NCBI GenBank assembly: GCA_013433145.1
Contig: CM024168.1
Coordinates: 3,658,001 to 3,722,000 of the forward strand
Origin: Ascaris suum
Lineage: Eukaryota; Nematoda; Chromadorea; Rhabditida; Ascarididae
Direction of reading: 5' to 3'
Length of the DNA: 64,000 nucleotides
Shown in pieces: positions 1-12,115 of the stretch. Each line of letters starts with the position of its first letter. Positions within the stretch are counted from its first letter, which is position 1. The notes beneath the pieces were generated by a model. The model saw only the letters and a program-made list of their open reading frames with translations. It made no database searches and had not been told where the DNA came from. The translations under genes and the position numbers were made by a program.

Positions 1-4
1 ACAC

Positions 5-97
5 TTTTGCATTGTCTGTGCGATGATGTTTCGCATGTTGTTGGCGATATGCCAGGTGACGAAAAAATCCTGAATAATAAAATTTTTCCGAAAAATG
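5..97 (+). repeat. left arm of a diverged inverted repeat
   Basis: Bases 5-97 match the reverse complement of 2231-2324 with mostly single-base changes. Shared blocks include TTTTGCATT, CGCATGTTGT, a TATGCCA-GTGACGAAAAAA block and AAAATTTTTCC. The two arms point towards each other about 2.1 kb apart. This fits the ends of a DNA transposon or two inverted copies of one repeat. No transposase was recognised between them. Confidence 0.7.
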
Positions 98-229
98 TGG
101 GATTAATCATTCAAAGGATTAATGCACATGGGAGCTGCCACCCCCTTGACCCCCCCCTCCTGGTTTCTTCCGAGTTCATAACAAAGTGCGGTGAATAGAA
201 AACTAGGAAAAATTTGCGCAGAAGTAAGG

Positions 230-450
230 AGCATATTTCAAGGTGCTTTCATCTTGGTGTAGCTGTAGCTGTTGACGTGGAAAAAAAGTATTTCTCCGTT
301 ATATTACACTAATAATTTTAATTGCAATTTTTTCTGAACACTCTTCTATACATCTAGTAAAGAAGAACTTGCAATAGTGGAACACCAAGCCGTACTGAAC
401 CACTAAAGTTGCTCGCCAGACCCCACTGCACTTACCACTCAACCAACTCG
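230..450. repeat. diverged repeat, copy 1 (SINE-like?)
   Basis: This segment shares an ordered set of short blocks with 1228-1400: a TTTCATC-GGTGT-G-TGT-G block, TTGCAAT, then CACCAA-GCC-GTACTGAA-CCAC. On the minus strand it carries a TTGGTTGAGTGG stretch followed about 40 bases later by GGTTCAGTACG, resembling the A and B boxes of tRNA-type RNA polymerase III promoters. A tRNA-derived SINE is possible, but the likeness is weak and judged by eye. Confidence 0.35.
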
Positions 451-1227
451 CTCTTTGATTCTTGGACTCTCAGCGGCGGCGACACATTCAGAGGACGTCT
501 GCTTCTCTCCCAATTAGGAACTATTTTCGTGCACAAACATTTAGTACTCAATATTTGCGGTTAAAGATCGAAGAACGCGGCAAAAATGCATATATTCGCC
601 ATCAGCTATCATTTGACATGAAAATAATGGAAATCCGGGGCAAAAAAATATTCTTCCAAGTTTTCCCTTACTATTGGAAAACTGCGATTTTTCGGAATTT
701 TTTTCTCGGCCCCTATTGAACCAGCTGTCATATATGTCGTTGGAGAGATCTCGGCAAGCACATCACAAATCAAGAGACCGTTTACAGCAATATCGAATAA
801 AGATCGAGAACGAAAACCCCAAATACCGCAAAAATCGAAATTTCAGAAATCCGGCCGGTGGAATCGGTTTTCAACGTTTCTTCCCAATTGAAATAATTTA
901 TATACCATTTGATAGAGCTTTTAAAATGAAACCATAACTCCCTGGGCCTATCCGTTGGCGAGATAAAAATGCGGAATTATCTATTATAGTACATTTTCAT
1001 AGAAAATTCATATAAATTAATTTTTATAATGAACAAACTCGATGTCAAACAATCCAAATGATACATATTATTAAAGAACGGTGTATACAGTGGTGAAAGT
1101 TAGAAGATCCAGGAAGAAGAGATAAATCGAAACTATGTTGATCGGAGGTAGAACTGAGGATACGAACCTACTAATACATATTTTTTATTTCAATGCTAAA
1201 TATCAAGGTCAGAAGGGCCGAGGCCCC

Positions 1228-1400
1228 TTGACCTCCCTTTCATCGGGGTGTCGTTGTTGCTATGAAAAGACCGACCTTATGGAGGAAAAATAATGGAAAA
1301 AAGTTGCAATGGGAGAAGACGACCAACGCCCGGTACTGAAACCACATGGCACCCCGTCATTTCTCCAGGCACTAACAAGTCTGCTGTACAAACGCTTGCA
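1228..1400. repeat. diverged repeat, copy 2
   Basis: Same block order and orientation as 230-450, with the core GGTACTGAAACCAC near 1333-1346. The copies differ by small insertions and many substitutions, so they are old or only partly homologous. Confidence 0.3.
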
Positions 1401-2230
1401 GTCCTCACTCGAGTGACACCGTCAAGCGAGGTCAATTTTCAGGTGCATCTATGACAGCAATTAAATATCGCTACCCGAAATCACTGTTTTTAGTTTCTTT
1501 CTCCCATATTCACCGCAGCGTTCTATCATGTTCGGTAGAGAAGTGAATGCTGATTGCAATAAAAAAAACGCCACCCACATCCGTTCGGAATTGAAGCACT
1601 TATGAAGGCATAATATGATTTGTCTGTCTCTCTCATCTCTTGCGTACTATTCCGCATGAAATGCAAATTTCAGGATTTGCGCTAGAGATGGCCAAGAATG
1701 TCATAGACTGTTAGAAAGGGAATTGCATGGGGCGTCGAACGCGCAATGCGCGCATGTCTCCGATATGCGGAAAAAGTTATGACCGAAAATATAGAGTCCA
1801 GAATGTCCTGAAAATGCAGGATCGGAGTGGAACGGAATATTTTTTTCTGCAATACTCTTGAGGAGATGCGGAAAAATGTAGTTGATGATGAAACGGTGGG
1901 ATGGAGGAGAAAAAAGTTGATATGAAGTCGGCAATTTGCCAAAATTTTTCATCGGATCCGGAAACTTTTCAAGGAATCCACTACTGCATCGAAGGCCATC
2001 CACAACAGAAAAAGTTCCATGTCAACTCACCCAACGGGTGCGGAGACATGGCGAAAAAACCATTTTTATGACCCCAATGGGTATCTCGCCAGGATCACTA
2101 AATATCCACAAGTTTTTTCTCACCGGCATCTATTTTCCCTCATTCCCAGGAGGTCCTAAAGAAATTTCATTAAAAAATTCAAATTCGCAAAGATATGAAT
2201 GTTTCCGTATTGATTTCCATACATTTCCAG

Positions 2231-2324
2231 CACTTTCCGGAAAAATTTTCATATTCAAGATTTTTTTCGTCACTTGGCATACAGCCGACAACATGCGCCA
2301 CATGATTGGACATGTAATGCAAAA
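2231..2324 (-). repeat. right arm of a diverged inverted repeat
   Basis: Reverse-complement partner of bases 5-97, roughly three quarters identical by eye. The arm lies inside a 195-codon open frame on the plus strand, which argues that this frame is repeat sequence rather than a gene. Confidence 0.7.
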
Positions 2325-5300
2325 AACAGGACCACACTGCGACAAATACACAAAAAGATATCGGCAGAAATGCTTAACTATGGAAAATCCATATTATCCA
2401 GAATACCTGAATCCAGAAGCGCAATACATCCACCAAAAACAATGGGTCCCGCGAGCATGGAATTTCCAACCTTTTAAAGAAAAAAAGACCCGAATCGAGC
2501 CAAGCGTTCTTGAGACAACGTGAACGAAAGGGTAAAATAGCTTACGATCTTCTGCATTACACAGATTAGATATATGCTTTTATATAAATTTTTGGGCAGT
2601 AATGCCAGTAATATGAGTCGAAGGCGACCGGCGAGCGTTGCCACGTTTGTATTAGGCGACAGTTGCGCCTCTGACAAATGTCCTCCAGAAAGCTGCACAT
2701 GATGAGGTAAAAGTGGCAATAACCAAAAAAAAAATGTTGAACCCGGCATTGAAAAATTGCTTGGGTCTGCCTGTGAATCCTAGCCGGACAGCTTCAACTG
2801 ATGGTTGTCTACTAAAGGCACAGTCGTCGAGAGGCAAATTTTTCGAGATACTGAAGTTACGCCGATGCGGGAGGCGGCAGAAAAATTGCTAGGGAGATTT
2901 TGTTATTGAGCCATTTATGTGAAAGGAAAGCGCTTCGTCTCAGCATTTCCTGCATCAGGTCAACCATTTCAGAACCGCGTACTACATCAGCGACTGTTGT
3001 GTGTTTTTTTGGCAGTGCGACGAAGGATCTCTGACTCAGAATTTTGGAATTTCTTGCTTACCTCGAAGGCTTTCTTAAATATTGGTTAAAACTGCGAAAG
3101 CTTTCATTACGAGAAGAAAAATCGTGAGGGGTTCATTTATCCGCTCCTTATGCCAATTTAAAGTTGTGAGGAAGTTGGGGCTTGCCTGCGGGGGGGTCCG
3201 GTATAGCGGCGCAAGCGAGCAGTTGTGTATTTCGAACGATGTGCCGTCAAAAAAGCATGCTCACAAATCCGCTGCACCAGATGCTTGTTGATAGCTGCGC
3301 CCACGAATCGTCGTTAATACAAGAGCTGCAGTGAGTTTAATTCTGTCGGAAACAGCGTTTATGTTGTTCCATTCTTCCGAAATTCGCCGACAAAGGTTAG
3401 TAAAATTCATTGACGGTTGTCGAGAATTGAGAGGACTCGCTACTTCTTTATGAAAAAGTTGGAGGACGAGCTATGTGAGTTAACCAACGAGACAAAAGCA
3501 CTATAGATGGAACGAAACTGACGCCCACCCATTCATATGGCGCGCAACGCATTTAGCGTTGCCACATCGCACTGCAGCGCTGCGCAACTCATCGTTCTGT
3601 AGACCTCCGTTTGAGGCTCTGGACGCATCAGGCATCCTGTGTTGCATGAGACATGGACCCACATTGGAATGTGGCGCTTTTGTAGCGCTTCGAATGTTGA
3701 GTGTTGGCACCGTGGCATTAGAGCGATGCGCTAATAGCGGCCAAAACACGATGACACCAACTCGCGAACTTTAAACGTATTTCGGCAAAGTCCCTCCTTC
3801 GCTGCAACCCCTTCTCGACTCGCTATCGACAACAGCAAACAGGTCATACAAACTGTAACTTCAAAAATGGTGCAGTTGCGTTAGGTGCACGTTGAATCCT
3901 ACTCCAAGCGCGATCGAAGTGGAAGCGGGCATGAACCGTGACTGTGCGAAGACAACTATGCCTCGTCCTGGCCGCCCGACTGGAACAGTGTCCAACCACC
4001 TCCGGGCCTGAATCCGGCACAAGCTTCCGTGTCGTCCCTGACCTAGCACCCACCGCTGCTGCTGATGGTGCAGATGTATTTCCTCCATTTCATTGTTATA
4101 GGAGTTTTGTGGATAAAATGCTCAACGTTCACGCAATGGACACAGCTCGCTGTTGCACCCGATTTCGATCGCCTTAATCGTCGACGTGCTACTACAATAG
4201 TTCTCACTCTATGGGACCCACAATCACCAATTTTTGGATCTAAATTTGCCACAACATGTTTGACTCTAATAAGCGATCCACTCCCACTGTGCGATGTACT
4301 TTAAATCAAGTCTTTGCCAATTTATTCCACAGTGAAGATAAAAACGCTCACTGAACAGGTCATTTTTTCGATGAATAGACGAATGCTATTTCCAGTTCAC
4401 AGACTTCCGTAGATGCAGTTAGTTTTTTCACATGAATCTACGTCGCTGCGGTTGCTGATTGACACGCTGTGGGACATTAGCCCGCGGAGCACCATTCGGG
4501 AAACGCACTCCCACATCACAGCCCGGTCGGTAGACGCAATGCTCAGAAGTCTCGTAGACCGGGTACGGATATCTGAAAATGAAATATTTTGAAATAAGTT
4601 AACGCACAATCCCTTCTCAAAGAAGTTGGAAAAAACCGAACGAAATGTGGGAAAACAAGAGGATAATGCATCAGTCCATGAAAAATTGCAAGTAAAATAA
4701 AACCGTTCCTTCCCCGTCCCCTCCACAATTCAATCAAGCTTTCTGATGTTTGGGAATTGTCGCCTGCTCCAGTAATCGTAAGCACATAGTTGATAAAACA
4801 GCAGTATTTACATCCTGCAGAGCACAATCAGTTTCAGCGTATGCACTCGCATATTTGCAATCAAAGATCGACTCCAAAGATCCACACTTGCAATTCTGCA
4901 TCAGTGCAAGAATGAGATATTAAGAGCGGAAATGAATCTATGAAAATATGAAACGAAACACCAGGCAGATCGAAGCTAGGAATGTTCTCGTCTTCTGAGT
5001 AGTTGTAAGATAGCCCTAAATATATAACTGCAGATTAACGTCGTAGGTCTTGTATCCTATCTATCCTGTGTTTACTCGACAAGCTATTCTAGAAATGCGT
5101 TATTTTGAACTTCTTTCATCTTCTCCTCGAACCGAAGTTCTGATAAGGGTCGGGTTTGTTCGAACCGCACCAATCACAACCCATGACGCCGAGCCCCTTC
5201 ACCACTTAGTTCAAAACCCCCCAGATAGTGCCGAACGCAGAGGAGGTGCAGACCTGACGTGCACAAGTATCTCCGATGAAGCACAGAGGATGCCCCTTTG

Positions 5301-7940
5301 TCCAAAATCGTCGAAAACATAAGGAAGCGAAGCTCAGCGTTGGCATCGCTTCTTAGACTTTTCCCGCGTCCGCCGCTATCTCCAGGTACGAACACTGTTC
5401 GAAGATCGTATTCAGTAAGTATGCAAAACATGCAAACAATTTGCAGCCACAATTAACTGAATATCCAGTTTACTCCTGTCGAGGTTGCTCCTCTAGTACC
5501 ATGAGAAAGCCATTTCCATTTTGCCATACCACAATCACGCTTCTACTGAATGGCAAAAAGCTTCACTGCTAAATCAGAATGAGCCAAACAAATGCACACC
5601 TATCTATCCAAGTACACGTCGACGTTTACCTAGCGGGCACTGATGTGAGTTTCCCAACGCTATAAGCTTGACTGAAGCCTGCGTGACCTTTGCTACTTCC
5701 AAGCCTAAAGGAAGGAGATAATTTCTCCAGAATACTATGCTGCCTCAAGATAAACTATGAATTAAAACCGTTCTTCTATATAACGCCGTCTGATGCATAC
5801 AGCTAGTGTGGGAATTCCCATATATTTGACTGAAAAAGAAACGGAAGATGAAGTGAAGTTTGGCTGGATTTGAGCGAGAAGAGCTGATATAACTTCCTTA
5901 ACATTAGCTACCACAATTATAAAACTGAAAACAACGCAATCGTGTTGCAGTAGAACTTCTCAACATCATTACTTACACCCATCTTACATATTACAGTTGC
6001 AAAAAGCACTCTCAGAATTAGTTCTTCATTGAATATAGGCCAGTCGCCGCAAGTAGGATCCTGCTCACCATCCAGCAACAGCGATGATGTCCCTTTGACC
6101 TCAGGCTTAATACAGTTACCTCCTTTCCCCATCCTATCATATTTGTGCATATCCTCTCGCCGTCACATACAAGTAACGCAGTGAAGAGACATAGCATACC
6201 TTACAACATGACGCTTCACCATCGGTGATTCGCACGCGATGAGAAGGTTAGCTCTGAGGAAAGTATCCCACTCGCTGTAAACGAACATCTTCGAACCATA
6301 ATCATCACAAACCTGAGGTGACTCGCAGCTTGGCGAAGGACTCGACGAACTCGATGCCGATCCTCAAATAGATCACTCTCATCGATTCTACATCACAATC
6401 AATCCAATCAAAATGCGTATATTGCGATGATCGAAGATGGTTTTAACGGAACTCCGGCCTAGCGATGACGTCCGCAAATTTCGTGGTAACTGAATTTTTG
6501 ATAGAAGCACGCAGACTACAAGAGTTCTAATTTTTAAAGCAGAAGACCTATTAAATGAAAAGAGAATGGCAAAGCTATAATTGCAGTTTGACAACTGAAG
6601 AAAACGACTTTTTTTTTTCAAATTTATCCCGCGAATAGGAGCATAGTTTAGTTTGTTGATAACATACTGTCCTGGTGACTGTTAAAAGTGCCAAATTTAG
6701 CACATCACCTCATATCACTTCTACGTATGCTCTGTCACCTCGAGGAAACAGCGCTGCCAGATTGGAGGCGAGACTATCATCTAGCGGACTCAACCATTTT
6801 CTATACACGGAGAGGGTTGGCGACAAACGCCGAAGACTCAAACGTCTCTCGAAATTCTGGGTGGGAGGTCGCTAATAGCACTGCTTCGTTTTTTTTGACC
6901 CCCTGTTCCGAATTTCTAAAGCGTCAATTCCCATGACCCTGGAAGTAGGCAAAATATTCATGCCATGTTTACAAAGATCTCCCAACGACCGCAAAGGACG
7001 CTAGTTGCTAACAAATTCATGTGGAAAATAACTAAGGCTGGTCAATATTTTTATTCACCGATCGACCAAATAGAAAGGGAAGACACCAATAAAATAAGAG
7101 AATGAAAATCATAAAGCGTATCTAAACCTAAGTGTTTTTATTCTGGACCGATATTCCGCAACCAAACTTGGCACCTGAAATAGAGAGCTGAAAAATTTGC
7201 TCAATTAAGGTCTTGAAATGCACCTAGGTTCTTAAACGGTACCGATGCCTGCCAACAGCTGCACTCACTGCTAATATCTTCAATATGTACTAATATTAAC
7301 GGAACCCATCATAAATATGGAAAGTTTTGCCCTTCTTCATCTGTCTTCTTTCCAATACCACACAGTGCCGAACACTCAAAGTTGTCCGATCTTCATGAAA
7401 TATCACAGAAGTGCTCAGATAGTTGGTGATCTCCGAAATGCGATCGCTAGAAAACCAGAACTTTGATCCTAACAGCCATCCTCAGAGAGGCGAAGTGGGG
7501 GAGGAGAGAGGTAAGACAGGCTCGAAATGTTCGAAGCACTCGAGTAACATCGTCAAAACGCATGCTATCAACTACACAGTCTTGAAAAAAAAACCCCTTT
7601 CGGATGATTATGCTTGGGCGCATATCGACTCTTTAAAAGTGGGCGAGGGAAGGGAAGATGGTTTCTGGACTCAATTCTTTTGTTTCTTTCTCGAAAAATT
7701 CTTCTTTTCGGAATTCTTGAGAGCTCCATAAAAATTTGGCGGTAGTGGAAAGATTATGCTGGTTCAGAAACTTTGAAAATTGCGAGGTGAAATTTGGGTC
7801 GCAATAAAAGAGGAAATGGTCTCTGACGGTTTCCTCCAGCACTTCATCGGCAAAAGTAGCCGTAATTTTGAAATCTTGCAGCAAAACTTGGCTCCTCAGC
7901 GTTTAAAGTGAGCTGAAAAATCAAACAAGGGATTCCACTT

Positions 7941-7990
7941 ATATGCCTCTGTGGCATTGACCTGCAACATCACCAAATATGCCTCTGTGG
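7941..7990 (+). repeat. 14-base direct repeat
   Basis: ATATGCCTCTGTGG occurs at 7941-7954 and again at 7977-7990, 36 bases apart. Nothing else in the surroundings explains it; it may be a short tandem duplication. Confidence 0.5.
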
Positions 7991-8669
7991 TATGAAATGA
8001 ACCAAATCTGAAAAGCGTTCTCCTCTCACAAATGAATGAGCGGAATTTCGCACAAAACAACTCTAAATTTATAGCTTCTTAAGGCATTGAAGAATTTTAG
8101 AGCAAAGGTGGCTGAAGCTAAGGACTCGTTTCTTGTTTGAGGTCTGAAATGAAGGATTTCCTCCTCCCACTGAAATTTGCGCCTCATGAGGTGACGAGGG
8201 AGAAAAGAGAGGACAGAAACCTTTCCTCCTTGCTTACGCGCCGCAAAATGACATCCTCATGCTCAGACCGCCAGAGAAAGTGATCAATTACTGTGCAGAT
8301 ATTGCAGTTGGAGGCCACGAACTTACCGGAAAACCTTAAACCATGACTTTTATCGCAATGCAACTCCGTTCAGCCAAAATTTTCAACAAATGGAACAAAC
8401 TAATAAATAAATACAAAAATAAACGCCAGTTGCCACCTGTAAGCCCATATTGCATTACACTGATCTGAAAATTATGCATCTAGCTTAAGAATCCATTTGA
8501 TTCCAAGTAGAACCTCAGAGAAATTCAATCGATGAGTTTGCTGTTTTGAGCACTTTAATTATTACATGAGAGTTTCTTAAAGATTTTAGCATTTTCGATG
8601 AAAATCTTTCTTTAACGATACGAAAATTCGAATCTTTTCGTGGTGATTAGTTTATTTGAAGCGTCTTAC

Positions 8670-8895
8670 CTTGACTGAAAGTCGAATTCGGTGTACAATA
8701 GCCCGATGATGGCGATGATGCAATAGAGATGCTATTCTTCACAGAAGGGGGCATCACGAATGAATCCCACGCCGACTCCGACGAACAAGTTGCATGCTCC
8801 GATTCGAGATTCGACATCGGCTTCTGATTATCACTTGAATTTTGTAGGCGATGAAGGAATTTCGACGAAACGACGTTTGCGTAACTTCTCGTCAT
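8670..8895 (-). CDS. first coding exon of an unrecognised Ser-rich protein gene
   Basis: The exon reads leftwards from ATG at 8895. It begins MTRSYANVVSSKF, ends near GYCTPNSTFSQ, and gives 75 codons plus one base before a strong donor (CAAG|GTAAGACG). Only 12 bases upstream of the ATG is a TTTTTAG acceptor (exon edge 8907), the arrangement of a nematode spliced-leader trans-splice site with a very short 5'UTR. The peptide is rich in Ser, Asn and Pro and shows no recognisable domain. Later exons should lie to the left, but I found none. It could be read in phase with the penultimate ahr-1 exon, but ahr-1 already has a matching last exon at 14763-14879 and a possible promoter lies between, so a separate gene is preferred. 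Confidence 0.4.
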
Positions 8896-8907
8896 TTTGC
8901 ACAAGAG

Positions 8908-11839
8908 CTAAAAACATTTAACACTAAGATCGAATATCGTACGAATCATGATGAATCGCATTTTCTTTTCGACTTTCTATAAAATCAATCTTTAGTCCCT
9001 ATCCAAGACACTCTATATGATATAGTGGGGCGATAGTGGAATTAACAAATTATGACACGATCTACTGAATCAACGATCATTCGTAGACATGAGTTGACCA
9101 CTATTAAATGCAACAAATCTTTCTGATTACGTCGATTTTTCGACTTATGTACTATATCATGTTGGCTTATAATGCGTCTACTTATGTACTAAATAAACCG
9201 CATTGAATAGCAATGTTGAATCTTTAAATCACATGTCCGCATGCTGCTATTTTCAACGTTTTGTGAATCGTATAGAAGGTACACGACGATATTTTACACC
9301 TATAGATTGCAACCTAGTTGATTACTCGAACAAACAATTTCATATACCATTTCTAAAGCAATACGCTTTGCAAACAATATCGTCATAAAGCTATAATTTG
9401 TTATTCGGGGAATAAATATACTAACGACTTGTAAACGATGAAATATCGAACCGGAAATTAAAATAGTTGACATTTATGCTGTAACTAATATATCAAGTTG
9501 GATTTACATTTTTGATGAACCTTTTTCAGCTTAGTGGTTTATATATTTCACCAAATTTGATGATTCTAAGTTAGAGTGGTACTACTGAAGATACTTTTAT
9601 AGACACATAAAGGTACCTATCGAAAAGTGCTACCACTGTGATGCGAAACATATTTGAAACGCTTATTGCAAAAATTGCAAGTTATATTTTTCGGGGTTTT
9701 TTTTGCCTGATTGTAGCGGTGAAAACAGCAGGTACGATACTAAACCATTTGCTACTGAACCACAGCCTTCACCCATTTAAGGTTGAAAACGCATAAAAAG
9801 TGGTGCGCTCAAGCTGTGAATGTTGAGGCCGCTCATAAGCAACTAGTTTTCGATGATGTGAAGTTGCAGAACCGGTGATATGGGTCTAATTTGGTTCCGG
9901 ACACGACCACAGCCAAGGTCGAGTTTAATCTGTGGCACGTGAAGGTGGTTCAAGCTTGGTTTCGGTCAACCTGGCGGCTTTAGCAACTCGGAACTGCAAG
10001 CGAGCCTAACATATTTCAGTATCGTCATGAATTAGATCCAGTCCCCGACCCTGAGCTGAGACATATTGATTCAGATCCCAAGCGCAACCTAAAATTTATT
10101 GGATCCAACATCTGGTGCCGACCGCATCTCATCTTTATCGTTATATTTCTGCCACATATGGTTTCCGACGTGTTCAAACAAAAAAACAAGAAACGCGCTT
10201 TCCCTATTCTCAATCCTTGTTGAGATATGGCCAGACCGTTGGGAATAGGACTGACATTGAGGGACGTCAAGGAGCTCTAAGAAACTCTGTTCAGTACCTC
10301 ATAAGTATTAACCATGTTTGGGTTCAGGTAAGCAGGTAAGTACATGCTATGGCTGAATGCAGAGATATAACACATTTTGGGTCGGTCGTAGTAGTAAATT
10401 AATGGGCTTCTAATATTTTCCTTTGCATGGCTATACATGGCAGATTAGAAAACTTCAACGGTGAGAGTGGTTTGGTCACTCTGTTTCTCTTCGGCAACTG
10501 ACCAAAGCGGGGAGGAAGGCAGATGACGTTGAATTAAATCGGAAGGGGAGATCGAAAATTACATCGATGGATTAGCATAAAGTTGAGCTTGAACTCGACT
10601 GATGGATAGTGACGAGGAATGCGGGACCGGGTCGATCATTCGGTCATCGAATTTTACAAATCCCCGCTGCATGAAGCGTCGTCCTTAATAATCTAACACT
10701 ATCACCGCTATAATTTCCACCAGTCAATTCGTTCGTCTGACGAATGAAAAGATTATCGATATTGGAGCATTGCATTGATGAATTGATGTATGGCTTAGTC
10801 GAAACGATAGCTGCTCACCAAAATGTGAAAAATCAACTAGTCTATATCGGTCTATACCAGAACAACGCTACGAGAGTACATTTCCGCCTTGTTTTAAGCT
10901 ACAGACGGCTGTGCTTTGAATCTTAAAAATTGCCAGCACTAAATATATACATAGCAACTCTCGTTAGCTAAGGTGTACCATTTTATCGGAACACAAGTTT
11001 TTTAGGCAAAAGGTTAATAGATAAAACCTAGCATACTCTGAAAAAAAAAAACACCTCTCAAAAGTGATGCACTATGGAAACTATGAAAAATAAAAGCCCG
11101 GTGTTTCTAATTGGATGAATACGGTAGCCGTCGACGTTGAACTTTATTAGTACCAGCCCATTTGTTTATTTCTTTGTCCATCACGTTAACTGTAAACGCA
11201 CTTATAATAATTAACTATAAATTTGAGCTTAACGATACATCAGTATTAGGTCGACATTTCGGCATCTTATTATATCATAACGAATAAAAAAGAAACCAAA
11301 TCTATGCGGGCTGCGCGCGCAAAAACCGTCTGCGTTCTCTTCGTTGCACATAAAAATGGACAATTCTCAAAAATTAAATTTTTTTAATGAAAGAGTAAAG
11401 CATCGATCATAATTTTCTCTTATTACGCATCTGAATATGCAAAAATGATCTGCTTCCATAAATCTATGCAGCATTCAAAAATTGTTACTGTTATGTGCGA
11501 AAACTTTGAAGAACAAATCAGCCATCGTTGATGTTTTTCTCGAACAAATTCAGAAAATTCATAGCCCCGGGGTTCTATTTGATGTAATATTTCATGAACC
11601 AATTATCCGCTAGACGTTTCGCCATTCTCAGTATTTCGATCACCTTCAATAAATCCCTCCATATCAATCAATCAATGCTTTATGGATGCGAACAAAAATT
11701 TAGAAATTTGCATATCTAATGCATATATAAGTAATAATTAGTAAAGAATAGTACGAAATAAAGTGCACAACACTATCAAGGTGGGCAAGATGTCCACCTC
11801 AATGGTATAATAACAGGTCGGGCGATAAACAATCCACCA
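8908..11839. other. intergenic stretch, no gene seen
   Basis: Mixed AT-rich sequence with a somewhat GC-richer part at about 9.7-10.7 kb. No frame with splice sites and codon-phase continuity was found. If the 8.9 kb exon is trans-spliced, part of this interval would be its outron. An ACTGAACCAC motif near 9761 echoes the repeats at 0.4 and 1.3 kb but is too short to call a copy. Confidence 0.4.
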
Positions 11840-12115
11840 TTTTGACGTCATCGGAATCTGCGCACAAACGCGCGTGCGTGTCGAGAAAATTCTGCGTTGC
11901 GGCTCGATCACACATATATACACACATACACACACGCACGCACAATGGCACGCCCCTATCGTCTATACGAACACGACGATGTGTGGTGGTCATTGCACAG
12001 CACCGATCTGCAACGTCGACCGCGAATGACGTCATGTGACTTTCCGATCAGGTTGCTTCTGATATATCTGGCGAGAGATGCAAGCTCTTCCATTCAAATT
12101 TTGGCGCCAACTTGA
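11840..12115. promoter_or_regulatory. GC-rich island with two CRE palindromes and a TTGGCGCCAA site
   Basis: Within AT-rich surroundings this block contains two perfect TGACGTCA palindromes (cAMP-response/ATF sites) at 11843-11850 and 12027-12034. It also has a perfect TTGGCGCCAA palindrome (E2F/EFL-like) at 12101-12110 and several GCGTG/CACGC cores at about 11870-11945. It lies downstream of ahr-1 and about 3 kb upstream of the orphan exon at 8.9 kb on the same strand, so it may be that gene's promoter. Function is inferred from motif content only. Confidence 0.45.
11910..11943. repeat. CA/TA-rich microsatellite
   Basis: Irregular run of CA and TA dinucleotides followed by two CACG units. 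Both strands are open as short Thr/His- or Val/Cys-rich frames, which are artefacts of the repeat. Confidence 0.8.

Larger units (their letters stand above)
1..8660. other. repeat-rich intergenic region, no convincing gene
   Basis: This stretch is visibly richer in G+C than the introns further right, and many short frames are open on both strands, but none joins to a neighbour with good splice sites or resembles a known family. It contains one inverted repeat pair and one diverged direct repeat pair (listed separately). Several 60-100 residue open frames (for example 3501-4300) are open on both strands at once, which fits CpG-containing repeat sequence better than genes. Later exons of the minus-strand gene that begins near 8.9 kb could be hidden here; I could not identify any. 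Most likely decayed transposable-element sequence. Confidence 0.5.

Noticed and set aside
1936..2523. 195-codon plus-strand open frame, the longest in the window
   Set aside because: It runs through one arm of the inverted repeat, has low-complexity Phe/Lys-rich composition and resembles no family.
5917..6150. Minus-strand frame considered as the next exon of the 8.9 kb gene
   Set aside because: No convincing acceptor and no similarity; phase could not be tested.
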